A program made the translations under genes and the position numbers. DNA of 64,000 nucleotides from Burkholderia sp. SRS-W-2-2016 (GTDB lineage Bacteria > Pseudomonadota > Gammaproteobacteria > Burkholderiales > Burkholderiaceae). The notes beneath the pieces are model-generated. The model was given only the letters and a program-made list of their open reading frames with translations. It did not search any database and was not told the DNA's origin. This document shows, piece after piece, positions 18,090-27,256 of the stretch (position 1 is the first letter of the stretch; each line of letters starts with the position of its first letter). The stretch is taken from positions 37,634 to 101,633 of the forward strand of contig NZ_MSDV01000059.1 in the NCBI RefSeq assembly GCF_001931485.1, in the 5' to 3' direction.

Positions 18090-18123
18090 TCCGGTTTCAG
18101 CACGCGGTCGCCAGGTCGCGCAA

Positions 18124-18157
18124 AGCCAGTCTTCGGTTTCGAAGGCTGGCTTTTTTG
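18124..18157 (+). terminator. Intrinsic terminator of the porin gene
   Basis: Stem AGCCAGTCTTCG / CGAAGGCTGGCT around loop GTTT, with one mismatch, followed directly by a run of six T. It lies 35 bp after the porin stop. Confidence 0.9.
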
Positions 18158-18460
18158 TTGCCCATTGCCGGCCATTCCTTGCCGCCTGCCGGTCAGCTTC
18201 CGAGCGCAATTCAAGTTCCGCGCGCGTCTGCCGATAAGCCGACTATCAACAGCTGTGAATGCAGGTTCGGCCGGCGCTCGCACGGGTGCTTTCGGGTCGA
18301 CTCGCCACGGTCGCCGTTACGACTTGAACAGCACTCGTAACGTCTGTTTCAGAGTGTATGGACCGGGTCGTTTGTATTAAAAGGCACTTTACAATCCGGC
18401 CAGATTTTTGAACGGCGGCTCACGCATTCCACGCATCTATAAAAGCAGGAGTCGAACAGA
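18158..18460. other. Intergenic region upstream of the NlpD-like gene
   Basis: About 300 bp after the porin terminator. A TACAAT hexamer near 18390 could be the -10 of the downstream lipoprotein gene, but no good -35 accompanies it. Nothing else stands out. Confidence 0.35.
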
Positions 18461-19396
18461 ATGAGAAAACGTTTCGACAGCACGATAGTGGCCAGTGTCG
18501 CGGGCGTATGGGTCGCACTGGCGCTCGGCGGTTGCGCGAACATTGGCCAGCAGAACGCGCAGGACGGCGCGACTACGGGTGTCGCCGCTGCTGCCGGCGC
18601 GGCGGCGAATGGCGTCGGCGGATCCGCGGCCACGTTTGCGGGCTCCGCGCCGCTCACATTGGACGCCGACGGCAACGCGGCGTCGAAGAAAGCGCCGGCG
18701 CTCGTCTATCGCGTCAGGCGCGGCGACACGCTTGCCCGCGTCGCGCAGCATCATCACGTGAGCGTCAGGCAGTTGCAGGCATGGAACGGACTGAAGGCAG
18801 CGGCGCGGCTCAAGCCGGGGCAGGTGCTGCACGTTGCGTCGCCCGAAACGGCGCGCGCGGTCCGCGAAGCGAATGCGAATGCGGCGGCCGCGCGGGCGGC
18901 GGCATCGGCGCAGGCCGGTGCGCAGACCTCGTCACAACTTGCGGGGCAGCAGTCGGCTCAGGCGGGCGCACCAGCGGTGGACGCCGCCGACGTTCGCGAG
19001 GTCACACAGGAAACCCGCCGCCACGCGAATAGCGTGACGCTCGCGTGGCCCGCCACGGGCCGCGTCGTCGAAGCGTTCCAGCCGGGCGAGACGCGCGGCA
19101 TCGAGATTGGCGGCAAGGCCGGCGATCCGGTGCGCGCCGCCGCCGACGGCAAGGTGATGTACGCGGGCACCGGGCTCAACAGCTACGGCAGCCTGATCAT
19201 CGTGCAGCACAACAAGGATTTTCTGACCGCGTACTCGCATAACCGCAAGCTGCTGGTCAAGATGGGCGACGTCGTTCGCAAGGGGCAGCAGATCGCCGAG
19301 ATGGGCGACGAGAGCAATTCGCGGGTGTCGGTCGGCTTCGAGTTGCGGCGCGACGGCAAGCCGGTCGATCCGCTGCCGTATCTGCCGCGCGGTTGA
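18461..19396 (+). CDS. NlpD-like lipoprotein: LysM plus degenerate LytM/M23 domain
   Basis: 311-residue lipoprotein. The signal ends in lipobox LGGC (Cys near residue 25). A LysM domain (YRVRRGDTLARVAQ...LKPGQVLHV, about 83-127) binds peptidoglycan. An Ala/Gln-rich linker leads to a C-terminal LytM/M23 domain (about 195-309). The catalytic zinc ligands are mostly lost: the HxxxD site reads TRGIE and the HxH-type end reads VGFELRRDG, while only YSHN remains. This is the pattern of NlpD/EnvC-type activators of cell-wall amidases rather than an active endopeptidase. AGGAG precedes the ATG. NlpD of Burkholderia is usually beside rpoS or surE; that context is absent, so this is probably a paralogue. 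Confidence 0.85.
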   Translation: MRKRFDSTIVASVAGVWVALALGGCANIGQQNAQDGATTGVAAAAGAAANGVGGSAATFAGSAPLTLDADGNAASKKAPALVYRVRRGDTLARVAQHHHVSVRQLQAWNGLKAAARLKPGQVLHVASPETARAVREANANAAAARAAASAQAGAQTSSQLAGQQSAQAGAPAVDAADVREVTQETRRHANSVTLAWPATGRVVEAFQPGETRGIEIGGKAGDPVRAAADGKVMYAGTGLNSYGSLIIVQHNKDFLTAYSHNRKLLVKMGDVVRKGQQIAEMGDESNSRVSVGFELRRDGKPVDPLPYLPRG

Positions 19397-19700
19397 GCAT
19401 CCCGCAAAAGCTCACCGTGGTTTTATTCAGCAAAGCCAGGTAATTTGCCGGGGCGCGGATCCGTCGCCACCGGCGGAAGACAAAAATCCACTTCCGCGCG
19501 TCCGCATTCTTACGTACCTGGTACAAAACGCCTTCGAATAAGGGCTATTCGTGTTGGCGTGGGCATCGGGTGCGGCCGCTTGTCCACTCATTGACCAGAC
19601 GCAGGCGCTAAACCGCGCGCGGGCCAGGCGCGCGTCCCGGAGTTGAAGCCGCCGTTTTAACGGTGAGGAAATCCGGGAGCGCGCAGTCGCGCACACGTAT
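19397..19700. other. Convergent intergenic region
   Basis: 304 bp between the NlpD-like gene and the convergent unknown gene. I see no coding frame that looks real and no terminator with a clear T-run. Confidence 0.35.
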
Positions 19701-20102
19701 CTACGACGATGCCTGCACCCCGCGCAGCAGCCGCGCGACTTCGCCGTGGTAATGCAGGATCGCCGGATCGGCCTGCAACAGCGGCAGATAACGCGGCAGG
19801 AAGCTGTTGTTCGGCTGCTCCGACGAAAACAGACCGACCACGCCTTCAGCGGTCGCGCGCCGGTCGGCCTCGTCGGCTTCCGTGTCGTCGAGAATTTCGT
19901 CGACGCTCGCAATCACCGTCGACAGCGGCGTCAGCCAGCGAAACCCGGACCCGTTGATCAGAATCTGCAGGAACGCCGCCGGCGTGACCGGGCCGAATTC
20001 CTTCTCATACGCGGCGCGTTCGTGATCGAGAATCGCCTTGTGCAGCGCGAGCAACGGTCGGCGAATGTCGGAAAGGAATTGACTGCATTGCGGGTCGTTC
20101 AT
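19701..20102 (-). CDS. Conserved-type hypothetical protein
   Basis: 133-residue soluble, probably helical protein that I do not recognise. It reads MNDPQCSQFLSDIRRPLLALHK, then an acidic middle (DEILDDTEADEADRR) and FLPRYLPLLQADPAILHYHGEVARLL. Start ATG 20102 has AGGAG 6-7 nt upstream, a strong reason to accept it as real; the 14 codons upstream lack a site. There is no signal peptide or membrane segment. It is alone between convergent and divergent neighbours, so context gives no function. Confidence 0.75.
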   Translation of the reverse strand: MNDPQCSQFLSDIRRPLLALHKAILDHERAAYEKEFGPVTPAAFLQILINGSGFRWLTPLSTVIASVDEILDDTEADEADRRATAEGVVGLFSSEQPNNSFLPRYLPLLQADPAILHYHGEVARLLRGVQASS

Positions 20103-20538
20103 CGGCGGCTCCTGCGGTTGAAGTGACGTGGCGCGCTCGCGCATCGCAATCCGCGCATACGGCGCAATGCGAGGTCCGGCGCGCGCCCGTCACACTGACG
20201 GGGGATCCGTCGATGGTAACGCATCGAATCGGTGCGCGTTTTACGCTGTCGGGAGGAGAGGGCGGCATTGTCGTGCGCGTCGGGGCGATGCGCGGGCGAG
20301 CAATGCGACGCGCATCGTGCGATTGCCGCTTCTCACCGCGCGCCGCACCCTTCAAAGCGCGCTTCCAGTTCCGCGACTACAATCGGCCGGTTTGCTAGCG
20401 ACGCTCGCGCGATCACAGCCCGCGTTGCAGCCCGCATTAGCGCGACCTGCCGAACAAAACCATCGACTTGTCCCGCTCTGTGCGGCGTCGCGATCCAAAC
20501 CGCGTGGACCACAACAACATTCATCCCCGGAGCCGCTC
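20103..20538. other. Divergent intergenic region before the molybdenum hydroxylase operon
   Basis: 436 bp containing the promoters of the unknown gene and of the (2Fe-2S) subunit operon. Open frames cross it but none has a ribosome binding site or family resemblance. No operator was recognised. Confidence 0.35.
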
Positions 20539-20994
20539 ATGGCAACGTTCAATATCAACGGCGCAACCCATACCGTCGACGCCCCGCCCGACATGCCTTT
20601 GCTGTGGGTGCTGCGCGATCTCGTCGGCCTGACCGGCACCAAGTTCGGTTGCGGGATCGCGCAATGCGGCGCCTGCACCGTGCATCTCGACGGCGTCGCG
20701 GTGCGCTCCTGCGTGTTTCCCGCGGCGGCGGTCGGCGATAAAAAAATCGTCACGATCGAAGCGGTCGGCGACACGCCCACCGGCCAGAAAGTGCAGCAGG
20801 CCTGGCGCGAACTCGACGTCGTGCAATGCGGCTACTGTCAGTCCGGTCAGGTGATGTCGGCGGCCTCGCTGCTCGCCCGCAACCCCAATCCGAGCGACGC
20901 CGATATCGACGCAGCGATGTCCGGCAACATCTGCCGCTGCGGGACCTACCATCGCATCCGCGCGGCGATCAAGCACGCCGCGAAGGGAGCCTGA
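20539..20994 (+). CDS. (2Fe-2S) subunit of molybdenum hydroxylase (IorA/aldehyde-oxidase type)
   Basis: 151-residue electron-transfer subunit with two [2Fe-2S] sites. The plant-ferredoxin-like one uses GCGIAQCGACTVHLDG with a later Cys in RSC; the second, helical one uses CGYCQSGQ and NICRCGTYHRIR. This is the small subunit of xanthine-oxidase-family enzymes such as isoquinoline 1-oxidoreductase. Start ATG 20539 (MATFNING) has CGGAG upstream; the long open frame before it is not coding-like. It is followed after 1 nt by the large subunit. It lacks its own signal, so export would ride with the Tat-bearing partner. Confidence 0.9.
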   Translation: MATFNINGATHTVDAPPDMPLLWVLRDLVGLTGTKFGCGIAQCGACTVHLDGVAVRSCVFPAAAVGDKKIVTIEAVGDTPTGQKVQQAWRELDVVQCGYCQSGQVMSAASLLARNPNPSDADIDAAMSGNICRCGTYHRIRAAIKHAAKGA

Positions 20995-20995
20995 C

Positions 20996-23248
20996 ATGTC
21001 CCGCGGATTGCTCGATGCACAGAACGGCGCGCAACGCTCGCCGGCAGATACCCAGCCCGCGCGCGGCATCTCGCGGCGCGGCTTCCTCAAATTCGGCGTG
21101 ACGGTCGGCGCGGCGGCCGGCGGCGGTCTGCTGCTCGGTTTCAGCATGCCGGCTGCCAGCCAGGACCAGAAGGCGGGCAGGAGCGTGATCGGCGGCGATG
21201 CGAACGAGGCGCCGGAAAGCGGCGTGTTCGCGCCGAACGCGTTCATCCAGATCGACACGGCCGGCAAGGTCACGCTGGTGATCCCGAAGGTCGAGATGGG
21301 CCAGGGCGTCTACACGTCGATTCCGATGCTGATCGCCGAGGAACTCGAAGTGCCGCTCGACTCGGTCACGCTCGATCACGCGCCGCCGAACGAAAAGCTC
21401 TTCATGGACCCGCTGCTCGGCGGGCAGCTGACCGGCGGCTCGACCTCGATCCGCTTCGCGTGGGAGCCGATGCGGCGCGCCGGCGCGACCGCGCGCGTGA
21501 TGCTGGTCAACGCGGCCGCGCAGCAATGGCAGGTCGATCCGGCCAGCTGTCATGCGCAGGCGGGGCAGGTGACGCACGCGGCGAGCCATCGCAGCGCGAG
21601 CTACGGCCAGCTCGCGCAGGCGGCCGCCGCGTTGCCGGTGCCGCAAAACGTCGCGCTGAAAGATCCGAAGGACTTCAAACTGATCGGCACGCCGGCCAAG
21701 CGCCTCGATTCGCCGGAGAAGGTGGACGGCACCGCGATGTTCGGTCTCGACGTGCGGCTGCCCGGGATGGTCTACGCGGCGATCGCGAACTGTCCGGTGT
21801 TCGGCGGCACGCTCGCGAGCGTCGACGATACGCATGCGAAGAAAATCCCCGGCGTGCGCGAAGTGATCAAGCTCGACAACGCGGTCGCGGTGATCGGCGA
21901 CCACACGTGGGCCGCGAAACGCGGGCTGCAGGCGCTCGACATCAAGTGGAACGAAGGCGCGGGCGCGCAGGTGTCGATGAAGCGGATCGTCGACGATCTC
22001 GCCGCCGCGTCGCAACACGGCGGCGCGGTCGCGCGCAAGGAAGGCCACATCGGCCGCGCCTTCGACAACGCGAAGAGCCGCGTCGACGCGGTCTATCAGC
22101 AGCCGTTCCTCGCACACGCGACGATGGAGCCGGTCAACTGCACGGTCCACGTGCGCGCCGACGCGTGCGAAGTGTGGCTCGGCTCGCAGGTGCCGACGCG
22201 GGTCGTCGATACCGCGGCGGCGGTCACCGGCCTGAAGGCCGAGCAGATCATCGTGCACAACCATCTGCTCGGCGGCGGCTTCGGCCGGCGGCTCGAAACC
22301 GACATGGTCCGCCAGGCGGTGAAGGTCGGCAAGCAGGTCAACTCGCCGGTCAAGGTGGTGTGGACGCGCGAGGAAGACATCCAGCACGACATGTACCGGC
22401 CGTACTACTACGACACGATTTCCGCCGGGCTCGACGCGAACGGCAAGCCGGTCGCGTGGAAGCACCGGATTGCCGGCTCGTCGATCATGGCGCGTTTCGC
22501 GCCGCCGGCGTTCAATCACGGGCTCGATCCGGACGCGGTCGAAGTCGCCGCCGATCTGCCGTACGACCTCCCGAACCAGCTGGTCGACTACGTGCGGGTC
22601 GAACCGCACGCGGTGCCGACCGCGTTCTGGCGCGGCGTCGGTCCGACGCGCGGCACCTTCGTGGTGGAGAGCTTCATCGACGAACTGGCCGCCCAGGCGA
22701 AGATCGATCCGGTGCAGTACCGCCGCAGCCTGCTCGGCAAATCGCCGCGCGCGCTGAACGTGCTGAACGTGGCCGCGCAGGCCGCCGATTGGGGCAGTCC
22801 GCTGCCGAAGGGACAAGGGCGCGGCGTGTCGGTGATGCACGCGTTCGGCAGCTTCTTTGCGATCGTGCTGGTCGTCGCGGTCGAGCAGGGCGAGGTGACG
22901 GTCAAGCGCGTCAATTGCGCGGTCGATTGCGGGATGTATGTGAACCCGAACACGATCGAGGCTCAGGTGCAGGGCGGGATCATCTTCGGCATCACCGCGG
23001 CGCTCTATAGCGAGATCACGATCAAGGACGGCCGGGTCCAGCAGAGCAATTTCACCGATTACCGGATGCTGCGTCTGAACGAGACGCCGCCGATCGACGT
23101 GCATCTGGTGAAAAGCGGCGAGGCGCCCGGCGGGATCGGCGAACCGGGCACCGCCGCGCTCGCGCCCGCGCTGACCAATGCGATCTATGCGGCCACCGGT
23201 ACCCGGCTGCGGCAATTGCCGGTCGGCCGTCAACTGCACAGCGCGTGA
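20996..23248 (+). CDS. Molybdopterin-binding large subunit of molybdenum hydroxylase (IorB type)
   Basis: 750-residue xanthine dehydrogenase-family catalytic subunit. A twin-arginine motif SRRGFLK at residues 26-32 precedes a hydrophobic stretch, so the folded complex is exported to the periplasm. Family blocks include KVEMGQGVYTSIPML, LLGGGFGRRLETD (molybdopterin region), FWRGVGPTRGTFVVESFIDELA and the C-terminal PGGIGEPGTAALAPALTNAIYAATG containing the catalytic-type Glu. The substrate may be an aldehyde or an N-heterocycle; the gene set (2Fe-2S subunit, large subunit, cytochrome c) resembles periplasmic aldehyde dehydrogenases and isoquinoline oxidoreductases. No maturation chaperone of XdhC type is adjacent. 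Confidence 0.9.
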   Translation: MSRGLLDAQNGAQRSPADTQPARGISRRGFLKFGVTVGAAAGGGLLLGFSMPAASQDQKAGRSVIGGDANEAPESGVFAPNAFIQIDTAGKVTLVIPKVEMGQGVYTSIPMLIAEELEVPLDSVTLDHAPPNEKLFMDPLLGGQLTGGSTSIRFAWEPMRRAGATARVMLVNAAAQQWQVDPASCHAQAGQVTHAASHRSASYGQLAQAAAALPVPQNVALKDPKDFKLIGTPAKRLDSPEKVDGTAMFGLDVRLPGMVYAAIANCPVFGGTLASVDDTHAKKIPGVREVIKLDNAVAVIGDHTWAAKRGLQALDIKWNEGAGAQVSMKRIVDDLAAASQHGGAVARKEGHIGRAFDNAKSRVDAVYQQPFLAHATMEPVNCTVHVRADACEVWLGSQVPTRVVDTAAAVTGLKAEQIIVHNHLLGGGFGRRLETDMVRQAVKVGKQVNSPVKVVWTREEDIQHDMYRPYYYDTISAGLDANGKPVAWKHRIAGSSIMARFAPPAFNHGLDPDAVEVAADLPYDLPNQLVDYVRVEPHAVPTAFWRGVGPTRGTFVVESFIDELAAQAKIDPVQYRRSLLGKSPRALNVLNVAAQAADWGSPLPKGQGRGVSVMHAFGSFFAIVLVVAVEQGEVTVKRVNCAVDCGMYVNPNTIEAQVQGGIIFGITAALYSEITIKDGRVQQSNFTDYRMLRLNETPPIDVHLVKSGEAPGGIGEPGTAALAPALTNAIYAATGTRLRQLPVGRQLHSA

Positions 23249-23264
23249 CGCAAGGGAGCCCGAG

Positions 23265-24596
23265 ATGAAAACCACTCTGAAGGGTGTTGGCGCGGCGTTG
23301 CGTGCCGCGTTGCCGTCGGTGGCGTCGTTCGCGTCGCTGGCGCTGCTCGCCTGGGCCGCGCAGACGCCGGCCCAGGCCGCCGCGAATTCGCCCGCCGATC
23401 AAACGCTGGTGCAGCGCGGCGCGTATCTCGCGCAAGTCGGCGATTGCGCGGCCTGCCACACCGCGCCGAAGGGCAAGCCGTTCGCCGGCGGCCTGCCGAT
23501 GACCACGCCGATGGGCCGCATCTACACGACCAACATCACGCCCGATGCGCAGACCGGCATCGGCGGCTACACGGAAGCGGACTTCATTCGCGCGCTGCGT
23601 GAAGGCGTCGCGAAAGACGGCCACAACCTGTATCCGGCGATGCCGTATCCGTCGTATGCGAAGGTCAACGACGCCGACGCGAAGGCGCTCTACGCGTTCT
23701 TCATGCATGGCGTCGCGCCGGTGCAGCAGGCCAATCGCGAGTCGGACATCAAATGGCCGATGAACATGCGCTGGCCGCTGAAGTTCTGGAACCTCGCGTT
23801 CCTCGACAAGACCACCTATCGCGACAAACCCGGCAAGGACGCCGCGTGGAATCGCGGTGCGTACATCGTGCAGGGGCTCGGCCATTGCGGCTCGTGCCAT
23901 ACGCCGCGCGGCGTCGCGTTCCAGGAAAGCGCGCTCGACGAAAGCGGCAGCGCGTTCCTGAGCGGCGCGCTGCTCGACGGCTGGTACGCATCGGATCTGA
24001 CCGGCGAGCACAACGCCGGGCTGGGCCGCTGGAGCGACGAGGATCTGCGCACGTTCCTGAAGACCGGCGCGAATCGTCACGCGTCGGCGTTCGGTTCGAT
24101 GACGAGCGTGATCAACAACAGTACGCAGAACCTGAGCGATGCGGATCTCGCGGCGGTGTCGACGTATCTGAAGTCGCTGCCGCCGGCGGGCGGCACCAGC
24201 GGGCCGCCGTATCGGTACGATCCGCAGACCACCAAGGTGTCGCTCGAGCGTCCCGCCAACGATGCCGGCGCGCGCGTCTACACCGCGTATTGCCTGCACT
24301 GCCACGGCGCCGACGGGCGCGGCTTCGCGCCGATGCTCGCGCCGCTCGCCGGCAATCCGAACGTGCTCGCGAAGGACCCGTCGTCGCTGATCAACGTGAC
24401 GCTGAACGGCACCGGCGATCTGGTGATCGACGGCGTACCGTCGCCGTTCCCGATGCCGGCCTTCGCGACGGTGCTCGACGATCAGCAGATCGCCGACGTG
24501 CTGAGCTTCGTGCGCGCGGGCTGGAACAACGGCGCGCCGGCGGTTGGCGTGGCGGACGTGCAGAAGCTGCGCAAGTCGACCCAGGCGGCGCAGTAG
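23265..24596 (+). CDS. Triheme cytochrome c subunit of the molybdenum hydroxylase
   Basis: 443-residue periplasmic or membrane-anchored cytochrome c with a signal peptide (cleavage near QAAA, residue 37-40) and three haem-binding motifs: CAACH (61-65), CGSCH (208-212) and CLHCH (343-347). It resembles the cytochrome subunit of alcohol and aldehyde dehydrogenases and would pass electrons from the molybdenum hydroxylase to the respiratory chain. Start ATG 23265 follows AGGGAG; it begins 16 nt after the large-subunit stop, so the three genes form an operon ended by a strong terminator. Confidence 0.92.
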   Translation: MKTTLKGVGAALRAALPSVASFASLALLAWAAQTPAQAAANSPADQTLVQRGAYLAQVGDCAACHTAPKGKPFAGGLPMTTPMGRIYTTNITPDAQTGIGGYTEADFIRALREGVAKDGHNLYPAMPYPSYAKVNDADAKALYAFFMHGVAPVQQANRESDIKWPMNMRWPLKFWNLAFLDKTTYRDKPGKDAAWNRGAYIVQGLGHCGSCHTPRGVAFQESALDESGSAFLSGALLDGWYASDLTGEHNAGLGRWSDEDLRTFLKTGANRHASAFGSMTSVINNSTQNLSDADLAAVSTYLKSLPPAGGTSGPPYRYDPQTTKVSLERPANDAGARVYTAYCLHCHGADGRGFAPMLAPLAGNPNVLAKDPSSLINVTLNGTGDLVIDGVPSPFPMPAFATVLDDQQIADVLSFVRAGWNNGAPAVGVADVQKLRKSTQAAQ

Positions 24597-24614
24597 CAGC
24601 GGCGCCCAACCGAA

Positions 24615-24656
24615 AAAGCGGCCACCGCGCATCTGCACGGTGGCCGCTTTTCTTTA
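24615..24656. terminator. Bidirectional intrinsic terminator
   Basis: Perfect stem AAAGCGGCCACC / GGTGGCCGCTTT (24615-24626 and 24639-24650) with T-rich sequence on the right and A-rich on the left. It can stop the plus-strand cytochrome operon and the convergent ABC permease transcript. Confidence 0.88.
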
Positions 24657-24682
24657 CGGGCGGCGCCATCGCGGCGTACCCG

Positions 24683-25339
24683 TCAACGATGCTGCCCGAC
24701 CCTCTGGCGCTTTTCGAGCACCCGCGCGTACCACGTCAGCGGAAAGCACATCGCGAAGTAGATCAGCGCGACCATCGCGTAGATCGGAAACGGCCGGAAC
24801 GCGGCGTTGGTAATCATCGTGCCGGTCTTGGTCAGCTCGGTGAAACCGATGATCGACGCGAGCGCGGTGCTTTTCACGACCTGCACCAGAAAACCGACGG
24901 TCGGCGCCACCGCGATTTTCAGCGCCTGCGGCCACACGATAAAGCGCAACTGCTGGCCGAACGTCATCCCGAGGCTCGCGCCCGCCGCCCACTGGCCGCG
25001 CGGCACCGCTTCGACGCAGCCGCGCCAGATATCGACCAGATACGCGCTGGTGTAGAGCGTCAGCGTGACCGCGGCCGCGGTCCACGGCGACACGTCGATG
25101 CCGAGCAGCGGCAGCCCGAAGAACGTCAGAAACAGCTGCATCAGCAGCGGCGTGCCCTGAAACACCTCGACGTACAGCACGACGACGCGCCGCAGCCACG
25201 CGACCGGCGACACCCGCAGCGCGAGCAACAGCAAGCCGACAAGCCCGCCGCCGACGAACGCGATCACCGACAGCAGCACCGTCCAGCGCGCGGCCAGCAG
25301 CAGATTGCGGGCGATGTCCCACAGCGTGAATTCGACCAT
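24683..25339 (-). CDS. Polar amino acid ABC transporter permease (HisM/GltK type)
   Basis: 218-residue inner-membrane permease with about five helices and the His/Glu/Gln/Arg family features: VEVFQGTPLLMQLFLTFFGLP and the EAA-type loop GQQLRFIVWPQALKIAVAP. Start ATG 25339 (MVEFTLWDIARNL) lies 2 nt after the stop of the partner permease gene. Works as a heterodimer with that permease and the downstream binding protein for uptake of an amino acid or opine. No ATPase gene accompanies it in the window. Confidence 0.88.
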   Translation of the reverse strand: MVEFTLWDIARNLLLAARWTVLLSVIAFVGGGLVGLLLLALRVSPVAWLRRVVVLYVEVFQGTPLLMQLFLTFFGLPLLGIDVSPWTAAAVTLTLYTSAYLVDIWRGCVEAVPRGQWAAGASLGMTFGQQLRFIVWPQALKIAVAPTVGFLVQVVKSTALASIIGFTELTKTGTMITNAAFRPFPIYAMVALIYFAMCFPLTWYARVLEKRQRVGQHR

Positions 25340-25341
25340 GC

Positions 25342-26103
25342 TCAGCGCTCCGTCGGCAGTGTGCGCGCGCCGCCGCGCCATGGCAGGCGCCGGCACCAGC
25401 TACGTGGCGCAGCGCCGTTGTCATTGCCGCTGGCGCGTGCGGCGCGGCCCGCGAACAGTCCGCGGCCAAAGCGGTTCAGCAATTGCCGCAGCACGATCGA
25501 CATCAGCAGATAGGCCGCGGTGATGATCAGATACGCCTCGAACGAGCGGAAGTTGCGCGACTGGATGAAGTTCGCCGCGTAGGTCAGGTCGGGCACCGAG
25601 ATCTGCGAGACCACGGCCGAGCCGAGCATCACGATCAGCACCTGGCCGAGCAGCGCCGGAAACACGTTGGCGAGCGCCTGCGGCAGCACCACGTGACGGA
25701 ACACCTGGCGCCCCTGAAGACCTAAAGCCTGCGCGGCCTGCAACTGGCCGCGCGGAATCGAATCGATGCCGGCGCGCACGATCTCGGTCGCATACGCACC
25801 GAGATTGACGGTCATCGCGAGAATCGCGGCCTGCACTTCGTCGATATGAATACCGAGGCTCGGCAGTCCGAAGAACACGAAGAACAGTTGCACGAGAAAC
25901 GGCGTGTTGCGGATCAGTTCGACATAGCTCGCGACCAGCCAACGCGCCCATTTCGGACCCGCCGCCGCGATGCTTGCGCCGGCGATGCCGACGATGCCGC
26001 CGAGCAGCGTCGATATCGCGGTAAGCCCGAGGGTCACCGCGGCGCCGTGCACCAGCATGTCCGCATAGAGGCCGAAGCCGCTGAAATCGAACGCGTAGCT
26101 CAT
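25342..26103 (-). CDS. Polar amino acid ABC transporter permease (HisQ/GltJ type)
   Basis: 253-residue permease, paralogous to its neighbour: SYVELIRNTPFLVQLFFVFFGLPSLG and EAA loop GRQVFRHVVLPQALANVFPALLG. The last 40 residues form an unusual Arg/Gly-rich tail after the final helix. It is between the binding-protein gene (62 bp upstream) and the second permease (2 nt downstream), forming one minus-strand operon. Confidence 0.88.
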   Translation of the reverse strand: MSYAFDFSGFGLYADMLVHGAAVTLGLTAISTLLGGIVGIAGASIAAAGPKWARWLVASYVELIRNTPFLVQLFFVFFGLPSLGIHIDEVQAAILAMTVNLGAYATEIVRAGIDSIPRGQLQAAQALGLQGRQVFRHVVLPQALANVFPALLGQVLIVMLGSAVVSQISVPDLTYAANFIQSRNFRSFEAYLIITAAYLLMSIVLRQLLNRFGRGLFAGRAARASGNDNGAAPRSWCRRLPWRGGARTLPTER

Positions 26104-26164
26104 TGCGTCGTGCTCATCGTTGATTCGGATTCCTGCGCGAGCGTGACGGCTCGCGCGTCAGCGT

Positions 26165-27001
26165 TCACAGATCGGCCGGCAGCGGCGCGCGCAGCCACTT
26201 CTGCGAGATCGCGTTCATCGTGCCGTCCTTGCGCGCCTTCGCGATCGTTTCGTCGACCTTGGCCTTCAGACGCGGCTCGTTCTTGTTCAGGCCGACGTGA
26301 TCGGGCGAGCTGAACAGCGAGAATTTCTGCTCGGGCTCGTTGGCCGGGTGACGCGCGAGAATCGTCGCGCCGACGTCGTTGCCGACCACCATCAACTGCG
26401 CCTGACCGGACAGGAACGCCGAAATCGCGCCGTTCGGATCGTCGAAGCGTTTGATGTTCGCCGACGGCGGCGCGATCTTCGTCACGCTCAGGTCTTCCAG
26501 CGTGCCGCGCGCGACCGACACCGATTTGCCGGCGAGATCGGCGGCGCTCTTCACCTGCAGCGACTTCGGACCGAACACCGCGAGGTAGTACGGCGCGTAC
26601 GGCTGCGAGAAGTCGATCACCTTTTCGCGCTCAGGCGTCTGGCCGACCGACAGCAGCATGTCGGCCTTGCGGTCGGCCAGATAGGCCATCCGGTTGTCGC
26701 CGGTGACCGCCACCAGCTCGACCTTCGCGTTCAGCGCCTTGCCGATCAGATTGGCGACGTCGATGTCGTAGCCGACCGGCTTCATGTCCGGGCCGATCGA
26801 GCCGAACGGCGGGTAGTCCTCGAATACGCCGATGCGCACCGTGCCCGACTTCGCGATGTTGTCGAGCGCGTCCGCATGCGCGCTCGAGGGCAGCGCGCAC
26901 AACGCGCCGAGCGCGCTCATCGCGAGCGTCGCGGCGAGCGTGGCGAACACGCGGCGCGGCTGCGCGCGGCGGGTCGGTTGGAGAGCGGGGCGCTGGTTCA
27001 T
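26165..27001 (-). CDS. Periplasmic amino-acid-type substrate-binding protein
   Basis: 278-residue SBP_bac_3 family binding protein. The start at 27001 (MNQRPALQPTRRAQ) gives a signal peptide ending SSAHA; GAGGAA lies about 8 nt upstream. Conserved features include IRIGVFEDYPPFGSIGPDMKPVGYDIDVANLIG (start of the fold) and SLADRKADMLLSVGQTPEREKVIDFSQPY. The ligand is likely a polar amino acid or related compound. First gene of the minus-strand ABC operon, divergent from a LysR gene that may regulate it. Confidence 0.9.
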   Translation of the reverse strand: MNQRPALQPTRRAQPRRVFATLAATLAMSALGALCALPSSAHADALDNIAKSGTVRIGVFEDYPPFGSIGPDMKPVGYDIDVANLIGKALNAKVELVAVTGDNRMAYLADRKADMLLSVGQTPEREKVIDFSQPYAPYYLAVFGPKSLQVKSAADLAGKSVSVARGTLEDLSVTKIAPPSANIKRFDDPNGAISAFLSGQAQLMVVGNDVGATILARHPANEPEQKFSLFSSPDHVGLNKNEPRLKAKVDETIAKARKDGTMNAISQKWLRAPLPADL

Positions 27002-27256
27002 GGTCTGTTCCTCGGTCGAGAGCGTGAGCGTTGACGGATCCGTCATATGTCGACGCACTGTAGGTTTGCCAAAATCCCGCAACAATCGAAATATCCGCAT
27101 GGGTTGCATGACGTATGCTCATGGCTCGGCCTTCGCGCGAGCGTTGCGCACCGCCTGCGCGCGCGGCCGATCGCGTATCCTGTCGGCCTGACGGGCAATA
27201 CCGCGGCGGACGCCATACCCGCCGCCCGATGATTTTTTCTGATCGTGGATAGACCG

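Noticed and set aside
20969..23275. 768-codon open frame on the minus strand
   Set aside because: Shadow of the molybdenum hydroxylase large subunit with biased Arg/Asp/His composition.
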